Assembly (NCBI GenBank): GCA_964517005.1
Contig: CAZFAJ010000033.1
Span: 1 to 30,051 of the forward strand
DNA length: 30,051 bases
Reading direction: 5' to 3'
From: CAYVBJ01 sp964517005
GTDB taxonomy: Bacteria > Bacteroidota > Rhodothermia > Balneolales > Balneolaceae
Below are positions 23,262 to 30,051 of this stretch, in pieces (within the stretch, counting starts at the first letter, position 1; each line of letters opens with the position of its first letter). The notes below the pieces were generated by a model that made no database searches, was not told where the DNA came from, and saw nothing but the letters and a program-made list of their open reading frames with translations. Position numbers and translations under genes: made by a program.

Positions 23262-24725
23262 TTAATATGATCTTGCAAAAAGAACTCTCTGCCTGGAGGG
23301 TTTACCGGTGACCATGCAGCTGCCTTCTTTACCATCTTTTAAAGGAATTAATCTGATTGTTGCTTTCGTTTCATCTTTTATCTTCTCTTCTGTCTCAGCA
23401 GTGCCGTCCCAATGAGCATAGATGAACCCATAATTTTCAATTTTAATTTTGAAATCTTCATATGTATCAACAAAAGTTGTGTGATCTTCCATTCGTTTTT
23501 TAGCTATCTGAAAGAGTTCATTCTGAATGGATTCGAGCATTGATTTAATGTGATTTCCCAGGCCGTCCCTGGGTACAATTTTTTTATCAAGAGTGTCACG
23601 TCGTGCAAGCTCCACATTGTTGTTTTCAACATCCCGCGGTCCAACAGCAACTCGTAAAGGAGTTCCGCGTGCTTCATGTTCGGCAAATTTCCAGCCGGGA
23701 TTGTAGTTGTCGCGGTCATCCAGTTTAACACGGATATCGAGTTCGCTCAATTCATCCAGAATGGAGTTGGCGTATTTTGATACAATCTCTTTTTGGTTGT
23801 CGTCTCGCCAGATGGGTACAATAACGACCTGAACCGGAGCCAGCTTTGGAGGCAGTACGAGTCCATTATCATCGCTGTGAGTCATAATCAGGCCACCAAT
23901 TAATCGGGTGGAAACACCCCAGCTCGTAGCCCATACATATTTGTGTTCACCGTCACTGTCCTGAAATCTGACGTCGAATGCTTTGGCAAAATTCTGGCCG
24001 AGAAAATGGCTTGTACCTGCCTGCAAAGCTTTACCGTCTTGCATCAGAGCTTCAATACAATAGGTATCAACAGCACCCGCAAACCGCTCTGATTCTGTTT
24101 TTACACCCGTAATCACCGGCATTGCCATATACTCTTCCGCAAATGTACGATAGACTTCAAGCATCTGTTTTGTTTCAGTAACAGCTTCTTCTTTAGTAGC
24201 GTGTGCGGTATGGCCTTCCTGCCACAAAAATTCCATGGTTCTCAAAAAAAGGCGCGTTCTCATTTCCCAGCGTACAACATTCGCCCATTGGTTAATCAAA
24301 ATGGGTAAATCCCTGTAGGATTGAATCCAGTCGCGGTAGGCGTCCCAGATAATGGTTTCAGAAGTGGGGCGGACAATCAGCTCTTCTTCCAGTTTCGAAT
24401 CCGGATCAACTTCAACCCCGCCATCAGCGCTTTTCAGGCGGCTGTGCGTAATAACTGCGCACTCCTTGGCAAATCCCTCCACGTGCTGAGCTTCTTTTGA
24501 GAGAAATGATTTTGGAATAAAAAGCGGGAAATAGGCATTTTCGTGCCCGGTATCTTTAAACATCTGGTCTAAAGCCTGTTTCATGTTTTCCCAAAGTGCG
24601 TAGCCGTTCGGCCGAATGATCATACATCCGCGAACAGGGGAATGGTCGGCAAGTTTTGCTTCTTTAATGACATCAAGGTACCACTGTGAATAATCGTCTT
24701 TTTGCTTCGTTATTTTTTTTGCCAT
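23262..24725 (-). CDS. proS: Prolyl-tRNA synthetase, short archaeal/eukaryote-like type
   Basis: ProS charges tRNA-Pro. The 487-residue protein belongs to the short form lacking the internal editing domain of E. coli ProS. Class II motifs are visible: the PVRGCMIIRPNGYALWENM region (about 30-48), RPTSE (119-123), motif 2 RWEMRTRLFLRTMEFLWQEG (152-171) and motif 3 within WGVSTRLIGGLIMTHSDDNG. An anticodon-binding domain follows (from about 290), and the protein ends in the C-terminal domain of this type. It is the first gene of the proS-nnr-vanZ operon. The MAKKITKQ start is the natural one. Confidence 0.97.
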   Translation of the reverse strand: MAKKITKQKDDYSQWYLDVIKEAKLADHSPVRGCMIIRPNGYALWENMKQALDQMFKDTGHENAYFPLFIPKSFLSKEAQHVEGFAKECAVITHSRLKSADGGVEVDPDSKLEEELIVRPTSETIIWDAYRDWIQSYRDLPILINQWANVVRWEMRTRLFLRTMEFLWQEGHTAHATKEEAVTETKQMLEVYRTFAEEYMAMPVITGVKTESERFAGAVDTYCIEALMQDGKALQAGTSHFLGQNFAKAFDVRFQDSDGEHKYVWATSWGVSTRLIGGLIMTHSDDNGLVLPPKLAPVQVVIVPIWRDDNQKEIVSKYANSILDELSELDIRVKLDDRDNYNPGWKFAEHEARGTPLRVAVGPRDVENNNVELARRDTLDKKIVPRDGLGNHIKSMLESIQNELFQIAKKRMEDHTTFVDTYEDFKIKIENYGFIYAHWDGTAETEEKIKDETKATIRLIPLKDGKEGSCMVTGKPSRQRVLFARSY

Positions 24726-24942
24726 TAAACTGTTGTTACTTATCTATTAGTTGAATTTTTGGATATAGATTAAAATAGCCCTGCAGATGATGAAGATAAA
24801 GAATGATTTTGAAAGAAAATATGAAAGTGCGCTTCAACCTTGTTGAAAAAAGTCTTATTTTGAGAATCTGTTTCAAAAAGATGAATATCCCGGGTTATCG
24901 TCGGGTTATGTATTGATTTATTGAATAAAAACCTGTGATTGG

Positions 24943-24971
24943 TTTAGACCCAATTGAACAAGGTTTATAAG
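24943..24971 (+). promoter_or_regulatory. Candidate tRNA-Met promoter
   Basis: TTTAGA (24943-24948), a 17-nt spacer and TATAAG (24966-24971) precede the tRNA 5' end by 13 nt, a normal distance for a short tRNA leader. The -10 matches 5 of 6 consensus bases and the -35 matches 4. The rest of the 259-nt gap back to proS shows only a repeated CGGGTTAT near 24890-24910. Confidence 0.4.
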
Positions 24972-24984
24972 AAAAGAACCATAA

Positions 24985-25058
24985 GGCGTGGTAGCTCAGC
25001 TGGTAAGAGCGTCGGATTCATAACCCGGAGGCCGAGGGTTCGAGTCCCTCCCACGCTA
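24985..25058 (+). tRNA. trnM: tRNA with CAT anticodon (tRNA-Met, elongator-like)
   Basis: The acceptor GGCGTGG (24985-24991) pairs with CCACGCT (25051-25057, first pair G-T), with discriminator A at 25058. The D-stem is GCTC/GAGC, the anticodon loop TTCATAA gives CAT, and the T-stem is GAGGG/CCCTC with loop TTCGAGT. The paired first acceptor position and the lack of three consecutive G-C pairs next to the anticodon argue against an initiator tRNA. A lysidine-modified tRNA-Ile reading AUA cannot be excluded. CCA is not encoded. Confidence 0.9.
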
Positions 25059-25088
25059 CATGTTTTGTTATGAATAATTGGCTTACGA

Positions 25089-25106
25089 CGCATTTTTTAA
25101 AGTGCG
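25089..25106. terminator. Weak hairpin after tRNA-Met
   Basis: CGCATTTT (25089-25096) can pair with AAAGTGCG (25099-25106) with one G-T pair, followed by AAAATTTT. It lies between the convergent tRNA-Met and DUF6607 genes. The stem is short and the T-run imperfect, so the terminator call is tentative. Confidence 0.3.
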
Positions 25107-25192
25107 AAAATTTTATAATATTCATGTTTTTCCTCATTGGGAAAATTCATTGAATAGTTATCCCGGTATCATTCAATTTCTTCGCGCCCCTT

Positions 25193-26140
25193 CTAATAAG
25201 CCGCATCGACACCAATGTCTCTGTCCGTAATGTATAACTGAATCAAATTTTCAATTTCAGAGGATACGTAAGAAGACTCAACTTCAGCCTGCTCTGCCAG
25301 TTCATCACCCAGGTCAAAAAGCGCTTCCCACAGAAGCCGTTCATCAACGGTTTTGACGAAGTGCAGGTTTTGCTTGCGATCAAAGATATTGTCCCATTCT
25401 GCCCGGACCAGTTTCCAGTAATCCCTGTTTTGCTCCCACCAGTCGATGGCTGGCTGACAGTGCTTGTCATCAATCCGGGTGTATTTATTCAATCCTTTTT
25501 CCGCTACAATCACACTGTCTTTTCCGTTTTCTCTTACAATTTTGAGGTTATCCTGTTCATGCAACCAGCCATAATCTGTTAAAATATGACGATTTCTTCG
25601 CTGCATCACATTGTAATCATCACGATTTGAAAACTCTCTGCGGGGCAGTGGTGCATCAGCTACGCTTTCCCAATAATGTTTTCCATCTTCATGAATCCAG
25701 GTTGCCGTGCCTTCATACCTCGGGCTGTCATCAACCTGGTAAACTTTTTGAGTCCATTGACCTTTCGCATCTTTTTTTGCCAAACGCGTATAATTCCAGC
25801 TCATATCTTTATGAAACTGGTAAAAATCCAGGTTTTCATAAAGCCAGTCCTGGCGCCAGTGTTTAACAATCATGGAGTCGCTGATTACAAGGATGTGCTG
25901 GATAACAATCTTATCATCCGACTCTTCTTCAACAAAAATCCACTCGGCGGAGGCAGATGCGTGGTAAGGATCGTGAATCTCATAATCTTGATTCTGAGGA
26001 AAGGTCTCGGCATAATCAAACGTGATGCTGTAGCAGCCACACATCGATTTTATTGCTTTTGTATCTTGTTGAATTTTGGGTTGCGCATGTAGCGATTCCG
26101 TAGCGAACAGGATGATGAAAGGCAAAAGAATTACTTTCAT
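25193..26140 (-). CDS. DUF6607 family secreted protein
   Basis: I take the ATG at 26140, giving about 315 residues beginning with a clean Sec signal peptide (MKVILLPFIILFATESLHAQ). A start 13 codons upstream (26179) would bury it. The mature part matches the DUF6607 pattern: MCGCYSITFDYAETF near the start, EWIFVEE, SWNYTRLA, DAPLPRREFSNRDDYNVMQRRNRH, and a C-terminal half rich in Trp and acidic residues. The family is found mainly in Bacteroidota and its function is not established. The product is probably periplasmic. It is divergent from the Crp-like regulator across a 250-nt gap containing a palindrome. Confidence 0.82.
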   Translation of the reverse strand: MKVILLPFIILFATESLHAQPKIQQDTKAIKSMCGCYSITFDYAETFPQNQDYEIHDPYHASASAEWIFVEEESDDKIVIQHILVISDSMIVKHWRQDWLYENLDFYQFHKDMSWNYTRLAKKDAKGQWTQKVYQVDDSPRYEGTATWIHEDGKHYWESVADAPLPRREFSNRDDYNVMQRRNRHILTDYGWLHEQDNLKIVRENGKDSVIVAEKGLNKYTRIDDKHCQPAIDWWEQNRDYWKLVRAEWDNIFDRKQNLHFVKTVDERLLWEALFDLGDELAEQAEVESSYVSSEIENLIQLYITDRDIGVDAAY

Positions 26141-26177
26141 GAGCTTTTTATTTTTTATTGCGATGATGTTCATTGAC

Positions 26178-26206
26178 AATTTAGAATAATTCTAATTAAG
26201 GTTCAA
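26178..26206 (-). promoter_or_regulatory. Candidate DUF6607 promoter overlapped by a palindrome
   Basis: On the minus strand TTGAAC (26206-26201), a 17-nt spacer and TAAATT (26183-26178) form a plausible promoter. A perfect palindrome TTAGAA-TAA-TTCTAA (26181-26195) covers the -10 edge and half the spacer, as a repressor operator would. It is AT-rich with 6-bp arms, so chance is possible. The neighbouring Crp-like gene makes it a reasonable candidate site. Confidence 0.3.
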
Positions 26207-26393
26207 TAAACACTTTTTGGCCTCGGTTTCAAAATTATGGATATCAGCGGGATTTATCTCTGTTTACGTATTCAAAGTGCAGCTAAACCCGTGCAAAAAA
26301 AAGAAAAAACTATATCTTTATCCTTCATTTGGCACAACACTGGTTTCCTGTTAAGTGGAAATGCCACGGATGCAGCAATAATTAATTGAAAAG

Positions 26394-26963
26394 ATGATTG
26401 GGAAAACTCTTAAAAATATTTTTGATCCATACGTTGAACTGAATACCCAGGTTTGGGAGAATTTTGCAGAATTGGGTGAGGTTGTGAACTTCTCCAAAGA
26501 AACCATTTTAAAGGAATCAAATAAAACCGAAAATTACCTGGTTCTTTTGCTGAAAGGAAGTGGTGGAAATCTGATTTGGAACAAGAATAATTTTGTATGT
26601 ATTGACATCTCTTTTGAAAATGACTTTTTAATGGATTATATGTCGTTCACATTGCAAGAGCCAACCCCTATTGAAGTAAGGCTATTTGAAGATTCAACTG
26701 TTTTTCGAATTCCACATCAGCGGTTTCAACAGTTATTACAATATGGAAATTATGGAGAGAAAGTTACACGGCTGGTTGCAGAAGCATCATTTATCGAGAA
26801 GCAACAACAACAGGTAGACCTGCTTTCAAAGACAGCCAAACAAAGATATTTGGAACTCATTAACGTCAAAAAGGGGATAGACAGAATACCGTTAAAATAT
26901 CTGGCATCCTATCTCGGTATCACGCCTCAGAGTTTAAGCCGGATCAGGTCAGAAAGAATGTAG
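26394..26963 (+). CDS. Crp/Fnr family transcriptional regulator
   Basis: The 189-residue product has the two-part layout of Crp/Fnr proteins. A cyclic-nucleotide-binding-type beta-roll (about 20-115, degenerate, with no visible arginine-containing phosphate-binding cassette) is followed by a long dimerisation helix (about 120-145) and a short C-terminal helix-turn-helix (IPLKYLASYLGITPQSLSRIRSE, 165-187). Many Bacteroidota regulators of this type bind no known ligand. No iron-sulfur cysteine cluster is seen. It precedes the CPBP protease gene by 84 nt on the same strand and is divergent from DUF6607, so both are candidate targets. Confidence 0.9.
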   Translation: MIGKTLKNIFDPYVELNTQVWENFAELGEVVNFSKETILKESNKTENYLVLLLKGSGGNLIWNKNNFVCIDISFENDFLMDYMSFTLQEPTPIEVRLFEDSTVFRIPHQRFQQLLQYGNYGEKVTRLVAEASFIEKQQQQVDLLSKTAKQRYLELINVKKGIDRIPLKYLASYLGITPQSLSRIRSERM

Positions 26964-26964
26964 A

Positions 26965-27008
26965 AATTACCAAATGGTAATTGTTTTAGAAAAGTGAACA
27001 GTTATTAT
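26965..27008 (+). promoter_or_regulatory. Palindrome at a class II activator position before the CPBP gene
   Basis: AATTACC-AAAT-GGTAATT (26965-26982) is a perfect 7-bp-arm palindrome starting 2 nt after the regulator stop. It overlaps TTGTTT (26981-26986), which is 16 nt from TATTAT (27003-27008, 5 of 6 consensus). With a start near 27015 the palindrome centre is about -41.5, the classical Crp/Fnr class II activator position. It could instead be a weak terminator of the regulator gene (T-rich tail GTTTTA). Confidence 0.4.
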
Positions 27009-27020
27009 GGACCTCCATAA
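27005..27020. promoter_or_regulatory. Second palindrome over the predicted transcript start
   Basis: TTATGG-ACCT-CCATAA (27005-27020) is a perfect 6-bp-arm palindrome covering the predicted start of the CPBP transcript. A protein bound here would block initiation; if transcribed, it would sit at the 5' end. Both roles are inferred. Confidence 0.3.
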
Positions 27021-27047
27021 ATTGTTCAATGCTTCATACTTACGAAT

Positions 27048-27749
27048 ATGCAAACTGAAACAAACCCTGAGCCAATACCTGTATCAAAAATCAATGCAGT
27101 TCTCATTGGTTTTCCTGTTATCGCCACACTCATCTCACTATTGCTGATTAACCGCACCATTATTACCAACTTAGGACTCGATTTTATCACTACGTTTTGG
27201 TCGATTGTGATTATTTGGTATGTGGTGCAGATCTATATTGTAGCAAAAATCATCAGAGCGTCCGGCTGGGGCTGGAGCGATATTGGATATACCTTATCAA
27301 AAAAGAAAACCATCTATGTAGTATCAGGTTTTCTGCTTATAGCTTTTGGTTTACTTCTTTTTATAGAGCTGGCTTTGGCAAATAGCGTAGTCGATAGTGA
27401 AAAACTTCAGTCACTTTCTGGCCTGACTCCCAAAACAACAATTTCAAGAGTTATTTTTATCTTTATGGCATTAGCCGCTGGAATATCGGAAGAAATTGTC
27501 TACCGGGGTTTTGCCATCAGGGCGTTGGAAAGTCACAACATCAATAAATGGTTTGCCGTAGTTCTTGCATCAATACCATTTATTTTTCAGCATGGGTTAA
27601 AGTCTATTGACCAGTTTTGGTGGTTTCTAACTACCGGAATTCTTTTTGGTGTATTATTTGTGGTTCTCAAGAAATTGACCGTGAATATTATAATTCATTG
27701 GTTGGTCATATTATCCGCGATGGCAGCTATTTTCCAGGTCATTCAATAG
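27048..27749 (+). CDS. CPBP family intramembrane metalloprotease
   Basis: CPBP (CAAX protease / bacteriocin-processing) proteins are membrane-embedded glutamate-type metalloproteases. The 233-residue product has about seven or eight hydrophobic helices. Motif 1 is EEIVYRGF (148-155, E148, E149 and R153), motif 2 contains H182 in FQHGLKS, and a further histidine, H217 in IIHWLV, fits the fourth motif. Bacterial members act in peptide maturation, immunity to bacteriocins or protein export; the role here is unknown. It lies just after the Crp-like regulator and ends 8 nt from convergent nadE, leaving no room for a terminator. Confidence 0.92.
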   Translation: MQTETNPEPIPVSKINAVLIGFPVIATLISLLLINRTIITNLGLDFITTFWSIVIIWYVVQIYIVAKIIRASGWGWSDIGYTLSKKKTIYVVSGFLLIAFGLLLFIELALANSVVDSEKLQSLSGLTPKTTISRVIFIFMALAAGISEEIVYRGFAIRALESHNINKWFAVVLASIPFIFQHGLKSIDQFWWFLTTGILFGVLFVVLKKLTVNIIIHWLVILSAMAAIFQVIQ

Positions 27750-27757
27750 AGATTATC

Positions 27758-29632
27758 TCAACCCATATTTTCCAGCAATTTCCTTTTCATCTCTATATAG
27801 TTCCTGGTATAATGGATTCCCATTTGCGACTCCCGAAGGTCAAAACCAAATGCCCGCTTGCTCACCGCGATAATGGGAGGTGCCTGAATGCGTTTGAAGT
27901 AGTTAATTTTATAGAGTCTCCATATTCGCTCCATGTCATCTATAAATGATTGTTCGTTTTCAAAGTATTCAGTAAGGAACTTCTCATCGAATTCCAGGAT
28001 TTCCAGCAAGCTACCATCGATATAAAAGTTCAGGATATCCTCGGGATCGAGCCGCCATTCGATAAAGGCCCGGAGCAGTTTGTCATGATAATGGTAGGCA
28101 AACGGATCCCCTTCACCTTCTTCTATATCCTGCTGATCACTCAGTTCAGCAGAAGCGGGAATATCAAAAAGCTGATCGGGAAAGATCTTCTCCTCTTCTT
28201 TAGAGTTGATATACCTGCAAAGTTCATAAACCTGTGTCTTGTACAGATCGGCAATTGGGGCGATAGCACCGTTAACATCACCGTAGAGCGTTGTATAACC
28301 TGTCGCCACTTCACTCTTGTTTCCGTTATTAACGAAAACCGCATCCAGCGCAGAAGCAATGCCTGCCAGAATTCTGCTGCCCCGGTCCCGAGACTGAATA
28401 TTTTCCCTGTCTACAGGTTTCAGTTCCAGGTTGTTCTTTTCACCGGATTCATCAAGGCGCTCAAAGGTCGTGTTTTTCAGCTGTTCCACAGTATACTCGA
28501 ACACATCCTGGATGGGGACGATTGCATAATTGAGCCGAAGGGTTTCCGCCAGTTGATGCGCCAGTCCTTTGGTGATATCCGAATTAAATTCGGACGGCAT
28601 ATTCACCGCGTACACATTTTCTGCTCCAATTGCCCTGCACAAGAGATAGGCACTCAGTGATGAGTCCACCCCGCCACTGATTCCGATCACCGCTTTGCCC
28701 GAATGGATCAGTTCAAAAAATTTCTTTAATCCATAAATCAGTCCGTTCAGCAACTCTTCCTGATCTTTTTCGTGAGAAAGAACCGGATTCTTAATTACTT
28801 GCTCCTTATTGCTGAAAAGATTTGTTCGTAAAACATCTTCCTGGTAATTCTTTGCCACCTTTCGCAGGGAAGCGTCACTGTTATAGATGGTTGTGCCGCC
28901 ATCGAACAGAAAAATATTTTTTCCGTTATTCTGAATCCCGGTATTGTTCACGTAAACAAAAGGAGCATGGTGTGATCTTAAACGCTGGCGCACCACCCGG
29001 TGGCGCTTATTATTCTTCCGCCAGGTCCAGGGCGAGCAGGAAATATTGATAATAAATTCCGCACCGTTATTGAGTAGTATTTCAATGGGATAAATGGAGT
29101 AATCATCACTCCACATATCCTCACACAGTGTGATGCCAATTTTTCTCTCTTTACCATTAATAGTAATCTCCAGTGGTTGCAAAAAATCACGGATTGGCGT
29201 TTCACGGTCTTGCGCAATCTTACGTGCCGAATAGAAATGACGGTCATCGTCAAACTCGCGGTAATCGGGATGAAGAGTCTTGTAGAAACGGCCAGCTATT
29301 TCACTGTTATGAGCGGCAAAAGCGGTATTAAATTTACGAATTCGCCCGTCTTCACCAACGCTCTCTTCGTCTATGTCTACATTTCCCCATATTACCATGA
29401 TCTCGTCAGAGAGTTCGGCAATCAGATTGTTGTAGTGATGACAGTCGTAGATAAATGCGCTGTTTTCCCACTCATCACCTATAATGTATCCCGGAACAGC
29501 CATTTCCGGGAAGATGACAATGTCGTCTCCTTTGGCTTTCGCTTCTTCTATTCTTGAACGTATTTTTTCAAAATTCTGATCCGGATGTCCCGGTGTTACT
29601 TCAATCTGGCAGGCGGCAATTTTTAGCTTCAT
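27758..29632 (-). CDS. nadE: Glutamine-dependent NAD+ synthetase
   Basis: NadE makes NAD+ from deamido-NAD+, ATP and glutamine, the last step of NAD synthesis. The 624-residue protein is the two-domain form. The N-terminal nitrilase-like glutaminase domain (about 1-270) has the triad E43 (FPEMAVPGY), K118 (FYKTLHPDYREF) and C170 (GITLCEDMW). The C-terminal synthetase domain (about 290-624) has the P-loop SGGVDSS at 319-325 and GNKSEVATGYTTLYGD. The ATG start MKLKIAACQIEVTPG is typical of nitrilase-fold proteins. It lies 125 nt downstream of the GIN-domain gene on the same strand. Confidence 0.97.
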   Translation of the reverse strand: MKLKIAACQIEVTPGHPDQNFEKIRSRIEEAKAKGDDIVIFPEMAVPGYIIGDEWENSAFIYDCHHYNNLIAELSDEIMVIWGNVDIDEESVGEDGRIRKFNTAFAAHNSEIAGRFYKTLHPDYREFDDDRHFYSARKIAQDRETPIRDFLQPLEITINGKERKIGITLCEDMWSDDYSIYPIEILLNNGAEFIINISCSPWTWRKNNKRHRVVRQRLRSHHAPFVYVNNTGIQNNGKNIFLFDGGTTIYNSDASLRKVAKNYQEDVLRTNLFSNKEQVIKNPVLSHEKDQEELLNGLIYGLKKFFELIHSGKAVIGISGGVDSSLSAYLLCRAIGAENVYAVNMPSEFNSDITKGLAHQLAETLRLNYAIVPIQDVFEYTVEQLKNTTFERLDESGEKNNLELKPVDRENIQSRDRGSRILAGIASALDAVFVNNGNKSEVATGYTTLYGDVNGAIAPIADLYKTQVYELCRYINSKEEEKIFPDQLFDIPASAELSDQQDIEEGEGDPFAYHYHDKLLRAFIEWRLDPEDILNFYIDGSLLEILEFDEKFLTEYFENEQSFIDDMERIWRLYKINYFKRIQAPPIIAVSKRAFGFDLRESQMGIHYTRNYIEMKRKLLENMG

Positions 29633-29757
29633 ATAAACTGTATAAATTTAAACAGGAATGTTGTACTGGTGTGGCTTACTATAATCCAAAGAGTCTGAGA
29701 TTAATTCAATTCAAGTTCGAATCTGCCCCGGGAGTAAGAAAATTCTTGCTGAATTTT

Positions 29758-30051
29758 TTACAGTTTCGGTTTAACCAAAGTTTTAAAATTTATCTCGGTT
29801 TCGTTTGCACTGCGTAAAATACTCGAACCGCTGGACTGACTGCGGATCTCTTGCGGATGCCCGTGAAACAAGATACGGGAGGAACCGGATGATTGGGATT
29901 CGAGTTTTTCCGCTGCATAAATTTCAGTTATGGATAAATCGCTTGTCCGGATGGTAATTGTTCCGGCAACCAACCCGGAGGTATCGATTCCGGAACTTCC
30001 GGACATTCTGATTTGCAAATCATCCGCATATCCGTCTGCTTCAATTCTTGT
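29758..30051 (-). CDS. GIN-domain (DUF2807) putative adhesin, C-terminal part
   Basis: The frame is open to the window edge, so the N-terminus is missing. The visible 97 residues read TRIEADGYADDLQIRMSGSS and continue with repeated serine/glycine-rich beta-strand turns (SGSSGID, SQSSGSS twice), ending LVKPKL. This repeating parallel-beta pattern is that of the head-GIN domain (DUF2807) found in secreted or lipid-anchored proteins of Bacteroidota, often annotated as autotransporter adhesin; function is not established. A weak AT-rich hairpin (29739-29757) follows the stop. The gap to nadE (29633-29738) shows nothing else. Confidence 0.75.
   Translation of the reverse strand, partial: TRIEADGYADDLQIRMSGSSGIDTSGLVAGTITIRTSDLSITEIYAAEKLESQSSGSSRILFHGHPQEIRSQSSGSSILRSANETEINFKTLVKPKL

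Noticed and set aside
27950..28660. Plus-strand open frame (236 codons) inside nadE
   Set aside because: It is antisense to conserved synthetase motifs of nadE and shows no domain of its own.

Overview
The window is a bacterial chromosome segment, probably from the Bacteroidota/Balneolota side of the tree; a Balneolaceae-like marine bacterium is my best guess. That guess rests on the combination of tuf-trnW-trnT-secE-nusG-rplKAJL-rpoBC, a short archaeal-type ProS, serC next to a DUF1015 gene, a DUF6607 gene, a proline-rich TonB with a large acidic periplasmic part, a GIN-domain protein and a bacterial-type phytoene desaturase. Base composition is moderate to AT-rich throughout, and no region looks compositionally foreign. 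A run of exactly 100 N at 17040-17139 shows that this is a scaffolded draft assembly.

Positions 1-11865 (+ strand) hold the classical translation/transcription locus. It contains the 3' end of tuf, tRNA-Trp, a broken copy of tRNA-Trp carrying a palindrome, tRNA-Thr(TGT), secE, nusG, the L11/L1/L10/L7-L12 genes, rpoB and rpoC, and a rho-independent terminator. rpoB and rpoC both use TTG starts behind strong Shine-Dalgarno sequences, and the rpoB ribosome binding site can fold into a hairpin with the bases just before and at the start codon. A hairpin also sits immediately upstream of rplK.

Positions 11866-16838 hold housekeeping and envelope genes: a YtxH-like membrane protein (-), a transaldolase/fructose-6-phosphate aldolase (+), an orphan phytoene desaturase (-), an RlpA lipoprotein (-), a tRNA-Thr(CGT) gene nested inside the two halves of a broken tRNA-Thr gene (-), and a rhomboid protease (+). 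Positions 16839-17260 are non-coding. They hold a long nested inverted repeat, the assembly gap and a 55-bp direct repeat flanking the gap.

Positions 17261-25058 hold serC-DUF1015 (-), DUF1844-Nudix (+), tonB (-), the convincing operon proS-nnrDE-vanZ (-), and tRNA-Met (+). Positions 25193-30051 hold a DUF6607 secreted protein (-), a divergent Crp/Fnr-type regulator and a CPBP intramembrane protease (+), glutamine-dependent NAD+ synthetase (-), and the 3' part of a GIN-domain protein (-) that runs off the window edge.

Most of the window is ordinary core genome. I did not find a convincing new multi-gene system. The more interesting signals are non-coding: two tRNA loci damaged by TCCCGA...TCGGGA inverted repeats, the long palindromic element at the gap, and palindromic operator candidates around the Crp-like regulator. 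All palindromes and promoters were found by eye; none has been tested for chance occurrence or conservation.
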